Source: JBDRGX01 sp043817485 [NCBI: bacterium]
Lineage (GTDB): Bacteria; JBDRGX01
Assembly (NCBI GenBank): GCA_043817485.1
Contig: JBDRGX010000024.1
Span: 1 to 5,104, forward strand
Direction: 5' to 3'
Length of the DNA: 5,104 bases
Below the pieces are notes generated by a model. The model ran no database searches and was not told where the DNA came from. It saw only the letters and a list, made by a program, of their open reading frames with translations. Position numbers and translations under genes: made by a program. Shown here in pieces: positions 1 to 5,104 of the stretch (within the stretch, counting starts at the first letter, position 1; every line of letters begins with the position of its first letter).

Positions 1-706
1 TATTTTCAACAAAACACCTTAAAAAAAAATACATTTCATATTTCCATTTATTTAACCAATATCTAATAGATAATGACTTATTTCTGTTAGCACTTTTTAC
101 TATAGTACTTTCTACTACCTGTTGATTAAGGATATCAGGATATAAAGAAAAAATATTAAGATTATTTTCCCATGTAAACTGTAAATCTACATCAACTGGC
201 CGAGAAATATTTTTTTTTAAAAGTAATTTTTTAGCAGCTTTTTGTGTTATTATTTGACCACAAGTTGAAACAGATTGAGGATGATATTTTACAATATTCA
301 AATTATTATCTAATTTTTGATAAATAATTTTTGCTTTTCTGACTGAACTTATAAGTTTTATTATATCCCATGAAAGCCATTCTATTTTTGAAAATAAACT
401 TAAAAAATTTATCAATCGTTTATCAACCAATACATCATCTTCTAAAATAACAGCATAATCAACACCATCATCAATTACTTTTTTCCAACATTTAATATGA
501 CTCATATAACATCCTATTTCTTCTAATGATAATGGTTTATAATAAAGATTTTTATAAATAGAAAAATAATCACTTTTTTTAAGTTTTTTTCCATCAATGG
601 CTGAAATTTTACAAAAAGGAATATTTATTAATTCAAAACTTTTTTTAATATCATCTAAACGATCTTTTGCATCATCTAAATTTATTACATAAAAACCTAT
701 TTTCAT
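1..706 (-). CDS. Family 25 LPS/LOS glycosyltransferase, C-terminus cut by window edge
   Basis: The frame is open for 235 codons from an ATG at 706-704 to the left edge with no stop, so the C-terminus is missing. The N-terminus reads MKIGFYVINLDDAKDR, the usual opening of glycosyltransferase family 25 (LPS biosynthesis, Pfam PF01755 type): a beta strand, then an N-L-D-x-x-x-x-R turn. An acidic motif VILEDDV (E89-D90-D91) fits the metal and nucleotide-sugar binding site. Further family-like stretches are the CGQIIT strand (residues 149-154) followed by a KAAKKLL helix, and PVDVDL (about 170-175). Such enzymes transfer a sugar, often galactose, to lipooligosaccharide on the cytoplasmic side of the inner membrane; donor and acceptor cannot be read from sequence. 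The gene starts 9 bases after accC, and its ribosome binding site overlaps the accC stop, so it is very likely co-transcribed with and coupled to accC. The family call is secure; the substrate is unknown. Confidence 0.88.
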   Translation of the reverse strand, partial: MKIGFYVINLDDAKDRLDDIKKSFELINIPFCKISAIDGKKLKKSDYFSIYKNLYYKPLSLEEIGCYMSHIKCWKKVIDDGVDYAVILEDDVLVDKRLINFLSLFSKIEWLSWDIIKLISSVRKAKIIYQKLDNNLNIVKYHPQSVSTCGQIITQKAAKKLLLKKNISRPVDVDLQFTWENNLNIFSLYPDILNQQVVESTIVKSANRNKSLSIRYWLNKWKYEMYFFLRCFVEN

Positions 707-712
707 AAATAT

Positions 713-718
713 CCTTTA
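713..718 (-). promoter_or_regulatory. Ribosome binding site of the glycosyltransferase, overlapping the accC stop
   Basis: The minus strand reads TAAAGG-ATATTT-ATG. The TAA at 718-716 is the accC stop, and the AAAGG formed with it lies six bases before the ATG at 706. This fixes the glycosyltransferase start and makes translational coupling to accC likely. Confidence 0.6.
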
Positions 719-2062
719 TTTTTCTTCTTCCATTTTTTGAACAAAATCAGTATAAAATTTTCCTTTTAAAAATGCTGCATTTTTCATTGCTTTTTTATGA
801 AAAGGAATAGTTGTTTTTATTCCTTCAATAATAAATTCATCTAATGCTCGAGACATTCTAGCAATTGCTTCTTCTCTTGTTTGTCCAAAACAAATAAGTT
901 TTGCAAGTAAAGAATCATAATAAGGTGAAACTACATAATCAGTATAAATATGAGAATCAACTCTTACTCCAGGACCTCCTGGAATATGAAGTTTTACAAT
1001 TTTTCCAGGACAAGGAATAAAAGAATTGTCTGGATCTTCTGCATTTATTCTACATTCAATAGAATGATTTTTAAAAACAATATCCTTTTGTTTATATTTT
1101 AATTTTTCTCCATTTGCCATTTTTATTTGTTCTTTAATTAAATCAATTCCTGTTATTGTTTCTGTTACTGAATGTTCTACTTGAATTCGAGTATTCATTT
1201 CCATAAAATAGAAATTTTTTTTCTCATCTACTAAAAATTCCATTGTGCCTACATTTGAAAAATTAACTGCTTTAGCACCTTTCAAAACAACTTCACCCAT
1301 TTTATTTCTTATTTCTTGATTAAGAATAGTAGAAGGGGATTCTTCAATTAGTTTTTGATGTTTTCTTTGAATAGTACATTCTCTTTCTCCTAAATGAATT
1401 ATATTTTTGTAATTATCTGCTAATAATTGAAATTCAATATGTTTTGGTTTTTCAATATATTTTTCAATATATAGACTTTCATCTCCAAAAGCAGATTTAG
1501 TTTCTGCTTTAGCAGTAAGAAAAGCATTAACTAAACTTACATCTGTATGAGCAATTCTCATTCCTTTACCACCACCACCTAAAGCAGCTTTTATAATAAT
1601 TGGATATCCAATTTCTTTAGCAACACTTAATGCTTCTTGTTCAGTTTTTATTAAATTATCTCCACCTGGTAAAACTGGAATTCTTGCTTTTTTCATTTTT
1701 TCTTTTGCTTTTAATTTATTTCCCATTAAATCAATTATTCTAGGTGAAGGTCCTATAAATTTAATTTTACAAGATTCACAAATTTCTGCAAAATGAGCAT
1801 TTTCTGCTAAAAAACCATATCCTGGATGAATAGCTTCAGCATCTGTAATTTCTGCAGCACTAATAATAGCTGGAATATTAAGATAACTTTTACTACTAGG
1901 AGCCTCTCCAATACAAACACTTTCATCAGCAAAACGAACATGTAAAGAATTTACATCAGCTTTTGAATAAACACTTACAGTTTTTATATTCAGTTCTTTA
2001 CAAGCTCTAATTATTCTAAGAGCAATTTCACCTCTATTAGCAATTAGAATTTTATTAAACAC
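716..2062 (-). CDS. accC: Biotin carboxylase subunit of acetyl-CoA carboxylase
   Basis: AccC carboxylates biotin on the carrier protein AccB using ATP and bicarbonate, the first half-reaction of acetyl-CoA carboxylase, which makes malonyl-CoA for fatty acid synthesis in the cytoplasm. The 448 residues match the usual length. The N-terminal domain opens [13 protein letters not shown] and has [10 protein letters not shown] at about 79-88. The ATP-grasp domain has K116, K158 and the glycine-rich loop LGGGGKGM (161-168). Catalytic and metal residues sit where E. coli AccC has them: E275 (VGTMEF), E288, N290, R292, E296 ([11 protein letters not shown]) and R338 (ECRINAED). The start is GTG at 2062-2060, chosen because AAGGAG lies six bases upstream and the protein then begins directly at the conserved N-terminus. 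A nearby ATG is out of frame. accB is not the upstream neighbour, which is menG. A PycA-type pyruvate carboxylase subunit is a less likely alternative, given the length. Confidence 0.96.
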   Translation of the reverse strand: MFNKILIANRGEIALRIIRACKELNIKTVSVYSKADVNSLHVRFADESVCIGEAPSSKSYLNIPAIISAAEITDAEAIHPGYGFLAENAHFAEICESCKIKFIGPSPRIIDLMGNKLKAKEKMKKARIPVLPGGDNLIKTEQEALSVAKEIGYPIIIKAALGGGGKGMRIAHTDVSLVNAFLTAKAETKSAFGDESLYIEKYIEKPKHIEFQLLADNYKNIIHLGERECTIQRKHQKLIEESPSTILNQEIRNKMGEVVLKGAKAVNFSNVGTMEFLVDEKKNFYFMEMNTRIQVEHSVTETITGIDLIKEQIKMANGEKLKYKQKDIVFKNHSIECRINAEDPDNSFIPCPGKIVKLHIPGGPGVRVDSHIYTDYVVSPYYDSLLAKLICFGQTREEAIARMSRALDEFIIEGIKTTIPFHKKAMKNAAFLKGKFYTDFVQKMEEEK

Positions 2063-2068
2063 ATTCCA

Positions 2069-2074
2069 CTCCTT
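2069..2074 (-). promoter_or_regulatory. Ribosome binding site deciding the GTG start of accC
   Basis: AAGGAG on the minus strand is followed by six bases (TGGAAT) and then the GTG start. An ATG at 2064-2062 overlaps this GTG by one base (ATGTG) but is in another frame that stops after six codons, so the Shine-Dalgarno spacing and protein homology both point to GTG. Confidence 0.8.
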
Positions 2075-2089
2075 GTTTTTTAAATTTAA

Positions 2090-2111
2090 AAAATGTAAAA
2101 TTTTATATTTT
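2090..2111. repeat. 22-bp near-palindrome in the accC leader
   Basis: Two abutting 11-base arms (AAAATGTAAAA and TTTTATATTTT) are reverse complements except for one G/T position (2095 against 2106). It lies between a possible promoter and the accC ribosome binding site, where a repressor would bind or a leader hairpin could form. Composition is almost pure A/T, so a chance match is a real possibility. No known operator is recognised. Confidence 0.3.
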
Positions 2112-2139
2112 GTATTATTATTTATAAAAAAATTGTCAA
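2111..2139 (-). promoter_or_regulatory. Possible sigma70-type promoter for accC
   Basis: A perfect TTGACA occurs on the minus strand at 2139-2134, in the 107-base gap between menG and accC. At 16 to 19 bases downstream only mediocre -10 candidates exist: TAATAC (2117-2112), AATACA (2116-2111) and TACAAA (2114-2109). Position and orientation suit an accC-glycosyltransferase transcript. The perfect -35 box is the main support; the -10 is weak and AT-rich sequence yields such boxes by chance. Imperfect arms AATTG/CAATT surround the -35. Confidence 0.35.
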
Positions 2140-2169
2140 TTAAATAGTTTAAAATATTCTAAAAATAAT

Positions 2170-2850
2170 TTACTTTCTTGCTTTAATTAAATGCACAGTT
2201 CCAAAAAATAAAGGAACCATTTCTACTTCTTTAAAACCAGATTTTTCAAAAAGTGTTTTCAAAACAATGGAATTAGGAAAATTTTTAATTGATTGATATA
2301 ACCCTAAATAAGACCTAAAACTTCCTCTAAATAATTTAGATACAATTGGAACTATAAATAAAAGATAAAAAAAATACAAAATTTTAATTATTTTACAAGT
2401 TGGATTTATGAGCCCTAATAAATAAAAAAAACCAGATTTTTTTATTACTTTATTTATTTCTTTTAAAGCATTTTCAATATTTTCTACATTTCTAAGACAA
2501 AAAGTCATTGTAATTAAATCAAAACAATTTTCTTTGAAAGATAAATTTAAACAATCAGTTTTAATAAATGATATTTTTGAATAGTTTTTTTTTGCAATTT
2601 TAAGCATTAATTCACTAATATCTATTCCTACAATTAAAGCATTTTTTTCTAAAAATTCTTTTGCTGTTTTTCCAGTACCAGTACCTATATCTAATATTTT
2701 CATATTAGGTATTATTTTAACTTCATTTTTTAATTTTTGTCTCCATTTTGAATCTAAACCAAAAGAAAGAATTTTATTAATTAAATCATATTTAAAAGCA
2801 ATTTTATCAAACATCAAAGAAAGTTTTTTAGTATTTTTTGAGTACTTCAT
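2170..2850 (-). CDS. menG: Demethylmenaquinone C-methyltransferase (UbiE/MenG family)
   Basis: This SAM-dependent enzyme methylates the quinone ring of demethylmenaquinone, the last step of menaquinone synthesis. From the ATG at 2850 it has 226 residues, close to the family norm. The order is family-typical: MFDKIAFKYDLIN then LSFGLDSKWR near the N-terminus, SAM motif I LDIGTGTGKTA (about 53-63), the acidic end of strand 2 (VGIDIS), the signature CLRNVENIENAL, and a C-terminal YQSIKNFP...GFKEVE block. It overlaps the mqnC end by 23 bases, implying coupling. Because the neighbour is a futalosine-pathway gene, menaquinone is the likely product, so menG fits better than ubiE. The start is uncertain: a TTG at 2883 would add 11 residues and an ATG at 2814 would remove the overlap. 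ATG 2850 is preferred because it has a weak upstream GAAAGA and keeps the residues before MFDKIA. The usual E/D-F-S-x-P strand reads GLINP here. Confidence 0.9.
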   Translation of the reverse strand: MKYSKNTKKLSLMFDKIAFKYDLINKILSFGLDSKWRQKLKNEVKIIPNMKILDIGTGTGKTAKEFLEKNALIVGIDISELMLKIAKKNYSKISFIKTDCLNLSFKENCFDLITMTFCLRNVENIENALKEINKVIKKSGFFYLLGLINPTCKIIKILYFFYLLFIVPIVSKLFRGSFRSYLGLYQSIKNFPNSIVLKTLFEKSGFKEVEMVPLFFGTVHLIKARK

Positions 2851-3892
2851 ATCTTGAATTTCTTTCAACTGGGATTTTTCCAATTTGTTTAATTGTTTTA
2901 ATAATATGTTCTTTTGATGCGGTATTAATTAAACCCGTTGATTTAACAACAACTTCATCCATTAATATTCCTCCAAGATCATTAGCTCCCATAAGTAAGG
3001 CAATTTGCCCCAATTTCCATCCTTCTGTAACCCAACCAGAATGAATATGTTTTATATTATCTAAAACTATTCGAGAAATAGCAACTGTTTTTAAATAATC
3101 TTCACCTGAAGTTTGAACAATATGAGATAATTTAGTATTTTGTGGAGAAAATGTCCATGGAATAAATGCCCTAAATCCATTTGTTTTATCTTGTAAATTT
3201 CTTATTTTTAGTAAATGCTCAATTCTTTCTTGTTTAGTTTCAATAATACCAAAAGTCATTGTTGAAGTTGTTTCCATTCCAATTAAATGAGCTGTTTCCA
3301 TAATTTTCAACCAATCTTCTGACATTAATTTTTGAGGACTTATAATTTTTCTAACTCTATCACTTAATATTTCTGCAGCACCTGGCAAAGAATCTAATCC
3401 AGATTCTTTTAAAGAAATTAAAACTTTTTTATAAGAAAGATTTTCTTTTTTTGCTAAATAATAAATTTCTGCTGGAGAAAAAGAATGAATATAAATTTTA
3501 GGATAGTTTTTTTTAATAGTAGAAACAAGCATTTTATAAAAAGAAAGTCCATAATTTGGATTAAGTCCAGATTGAAGCATTACTTGAGTTCCTCCAATCT
3601 GTTGCAACTTATCAATTTTTTCTAATATTTTTTCTAAACTCAAAGATATAACTGATTTTTTTTCTTTTTTATAAAAAGCACAAAAATCACATTGAACAAC
3701 ACAAATATCACTAAAAGTAATGTTTCTATCAATAATAAAACCAACTTCATTATTTTTAAAAATGTTTTCTCGACATTGATCAGCCAAAATTCCTAACAAA
3801 AGTAAATTCCAATTAAATAAATCAGTATATTCTTCTAATGATAATCTTTTTTTTTCTAATATTTTTGTTTTTATTTTTTGATAATTTTGCAT
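2828..3892 (-). CDS. mqnC: Cyclic dehypoxanthine futalosine synthase (radical SAM)
   Basis: MqnC cyclises dehypoxanthine futalosine to the spiro compound cyclic DHFL by radical SAM chemistry, in the futalosine route from chorismate to menaquinone. The protein has 354 residues, the normal family length. The [4Fe-4S] cluster motif C-x3-C-x2-C is at C64, C68 and C71 (CVVQCDFCAF). Further MqnC-like stretches are GGTQVMLQSGLNP (100-112), IHSFSPAEI (135-143), GLDSLPGAAEIL (165-176), MTFGIIET (212-219), GFRAFIPWTFSPQNT (239-253), GWVTEGWKLGQIAL and GANDLGG. FIPWTF and the residues around it separate it from MqnE. The ATG at 3892 is the only start near the N-terminus, yet no purine-rich ribosome binding site precedes it. 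It overlaps menG at its 3' end, forming a two-gene menaquinone unit, and a probable terminator separates it from dprA. One residue appears missing in the PGGGAEIL loop. Confidence 0.94.
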   Translation of the reverse strand: MQNYQKIKTKILEKKRLSLEEYTDLFNWNLLLLGILADQCRENIFKNNEVGFIIDRNITFSDICVVQCDFCAFYKKEKKSVISLSLEKILEKIDKLQQIGGTQVMLQSGLNPNYGLSFYKMLVSTIKKNYPKIYIHSFSPAEIYYLAKKENLSYKKVLISLKESGLDSLPGAAEILSDRVRKIISPQKLMSEDWLKIMETAHLIGMETTSTMTFGIIETKQERIEHLLKIRNLQDKTNGFRAFIPWTFSPQNTKLSHIVQTSGEDYLKTVAISRIVLDNIKHIHSGWVTEGWKLGQIALLMGANDLGGILMDEVVVKSTGLINTASKEHIIKTIKQIGKIPVERNSRYEVLKKY

Positions 3893-3920
3893 AATTTTAT
3901 TTATATTTTAAATAAGTTTT

Positions 3921-3957
3921 AAAAAAAACTTTTCAAAATTTTATTTTGGAAAAGTTT
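3921..3957 (-). terminator. Weak rho-independent terminator after dprA
   Basis: A perfect 9-bp inverted repeat pairs 3926-3934 with 3949-3957. The stem can be lengthened by four A-T pairs (3935-3938 with 3944-3947) if G3948 is bulged, leaving a five-base loop. On the minus strand the stem runs directly into a run of eight T (3928-3921). Position just past the dprA stop, and T-run only on the minus-strand side, fit a terminator of dprA. Only two G-C pairs are in the stem, so it may terminate poorly or act as a leader hairpin for mqnC. Confidence 0.5.
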
Positions 3958-3978
3958 AATTGCATAGTATAATATTTA

Positions 3979-5079
3979 TTAATTTTTAATAAAAAATTTA
4001 CCAGGCAATTGTTTAATCACTTTTTTAATTTCTAATTTCATTAAAATTACTAAAACTTTGCTTATAGAAAAATTTAGTGTTTTTAAAATTTTTTCAATAT
4101 GTATAGGTTCTTCTGAAAGTATTTGATAAACAAGTTTTTCTTCATTCTCTAAATATACTTCTTTTACATTTTTTTGTTTTACTATTTCATTTTGAGAAAA
4201 ATATATCTGCAATTCATTTATAATATCATCAACATCTTCTACTAATTTAGCTCCTTGTTTAATCAATTTATTAGTTCCTTTGCTATATGATGATGTAATA
4301 TTTCCAGGCACTGCAAAAACTTCTCTATTTTGTTCTAATGCATAATTAGCAGTAATTAAAGCACCACTTTTTTCTCCAGCTTCTATTACTACTGTTCCTA
4401 AAGATAAACCCGATATAATTCTATTTCTTAAAGGAAAATTCATTTGATAGGGATTCGTGTTTATAGGAAATTCTGTAATAACTGCTCCTTGCAAAATAAT
4501 TTTTTCCATTAAAGATTTATTTTCTGAAGGATAAATTACATTAATACCAGTTCCCAAAACAGCAATAGTTCTACCTTTAGAATTTAATGCTGTATAATGA
4601 GCAACAGTATCAATTCCTCTTGCTAAACCACTTACAATTACAAGACCACAATTAACCAAATTATTACTTATTTTAGAACATATTTCTCTTCCATAAACAG
4701 TTGTTCTTCTTGAGCCAACAATAGCAATAGCAATTTGATCTTCTTTTTTTAATTCACCTTTTACATAAAGTAAAGGAGGAGGCGTATAAATAGTTTTAAG
4801 ATTTGCGGGATAATCATCATCAATTAAAGTTAATATTTTAACATTCAATTCTTTAATTAATTTTAATTCTTTTTCAATATCAATTTCTTTTTCAAAATTT
4901 AATATTTTTTTTATTAAAATACTATTTAATCCTATTTTTTCAAGATTGGAAAAAGATGTATTAAAAACATCTTTTAGTAAATTAAATTGCTGCCATAATT
5001 TAAAAAAAGTTTTTCCTCTTATTTCAGGAAACATATTTAAAATAATCCATGCTTTTTTTTCATCATCTATTTGTTGCAA
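3979..5079 (-). CDS. dprA: DNA processing protein, RecA loader for natural transformation
   Basis: DprA (Smf) binds incoming single-stranded DNA in the cytoplasm, protects it and loads RecA during natural transformation. The protein has 366 residues, the full three-part form. An N-terminal helical region (about 1-75) resembles the helix-hairpin-helix/SAM-like domain. The central Rossmann-like fold has AIVGSRRTTVYG (119-130), VSGLARGID (149-157), AVLGTG (173-178), YPSEN (183-187), FPLRNRIISGLS (215-226), EAGEKSGALIT (233-243) and VPGN with GTNKLIKQGA (257-277). The C-terminal 55 residues look like the DML1 winged-helix domain. The start is TTG at 5079-5077, chosen because AGGAGG lies just upstream; no ATG occurs before residue 16. 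No other competence gene is in view, so transformability is not shown: dprA is also found in species not known to be competent. Confidence 0.96.
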   Translation of the reverse strand: MQQIDDEKKAWIILNMFPEIRGKTFFKLWQQFNLLKDVFNTSFSNLEKIGLNSILIKKILNFEKEIDIEKELKLIKELNVKILTLIDDDYPANLKTIYTPPPLLYVKGELKKEDQIAIAIVGSRRTTVYGREICSKISNNLVNCGLVIVSGLARGIDTVAHYTALNSKGRTIAVLGTGINVIYPSENKSLMEKIILQGAVITEFPINTNPYQMNFPLRNRIISGLSLGTVVIEAGEKSGALITANYALEQNREVFAVPGNITSSYSKGTNKLIKQGAKLVEDVDDIINELQIYFSQNEIVKQKNVKEVYLENEEKLVYQILSEEPIHIEKILKTLNFSISKVLVILMKLEIKKVIKQLPGKFFIKN

Positions 5080-5083
5080 AAAA

Positions 5084-5089
5084 CCTCCT
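5084..5089 (-). promoter_or_regulatory. Strong ribosome binding site fixing the TTG start of dprA
   Basis: A full AGGAGG on the minus strand is followed by four T and then TTG. The spacing of four is at the short end, but the frame is the conserved DprA frame and no better start codon lies nearby. The 15 bases beyond it to the window edge hold nothing I can identify. Confidence 0.75.
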
Positions 5090-5104
5090 AACCTAAAAAA
5101 ATAG

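Noticed and set aside
210-218. Nine-base A tract (coding strand) in the glycosyltransferase, as a possible phase-variation switch
   Set aside because: Tracts of eight or nine A/T occur equally in menG (2585-2593), mqnC and dprA (5053-5060), so this is the background of an AT-rich genome. The frame is intact, and typical switches use longer or G/C tracts.
2062-2064. ATG at 2064 as the accC start
   Set aside because: It is out of frame with the biotin carboxylase and stops after six codons. The GTG one codon position further on is in frame and correctly spaced from AAGGAG.
2140-2169. Terminator after menG
   Set aside because: Only very short A/T arms (TTAAA/TTTAA) can be paired and there are no G-C pairs, so no credible hairpin is seen in this stretch.
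2838-3044. Plus-strand reading frame of 68 codons
   Set aside because: It lies entirely opposite mqnC and its overlap with menG, both of which have clear family motifs. It has no recognisable domain and is an antisense shadow.
3968-3973. Plus-strand TATAAT in the dprA-mqnC gap as a promoter
   Set aside because: There is no plus-strand gene downstream; mqnC and dprA are both on the minus strand. In sequence this rich in A and T, the hexamer is expected by chance.

Overview
This is a very AT-rich bacterial window (by eye about a quarter G+C). It is packed with protein genes, and every one I can support lies on the minus strand, so transcription runs from the right edge to the left edge. In that order the genes are dprA (DNA processing and natural-competence protein), mqnC (futalosine-pathway menaquinone synthesis, radical SAM), a menG/ubiE-type demethylmenaquinone C-methyltransferase, accC (biotin carboxylase of acetyl-CoA carboxylase), and a family 25 LPS glycosyltransferase that runs off the left edge.

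Layout: dprA begins 25 bases from the right edge behind a strong ribosome binding site and uses a TTG start. An 86-base gap after it holds a hairpin followed by a T-run (on the minus strand), probably a weak terminator. mqnC follows without a recognisable ribosome binding site. menG overlaps the end of mqnC, so the two form a translationally coupled menaquinone pair: one makes the cyclised futalosine intermediate, the other adds the last methyl group to the quinone ring. A 107-base gap holding a perfect TTGACA box and a near-palindrome precedes accC, which probably starts a second transcription unit. The glycosyltransferase follows accC after only 9 bases, with its ribosome binding site built into the accC stop codon.

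The organism is most likely a Gram-negative (LPS/LOS-type glycosyltransferase), respiring bacterium that makes menaquinone by the futalosine route and has a small or AT-drifted genome. DprA is full length, with an N-terminal helical domain and a C-terminal winged-helix domain. From memory, the short DprA of Helicobacter and Campylobacter lacks these, so a typical campylobacterial origin is less likely despite the AT content and futalosine pathway. I cannot name the phylum with confidence.

This is mostly ordinary housekeeping sequence. I see no mobile element, CRISPR array, tRNA or rRNA, and no evidence of an undescribed system. Points worth a second look are the gene order (accC away from accB and coupled to a glycosyltransferase), the start-site choices, two intergenic dyads, and small departures from family motifs in MqnC and MenG.
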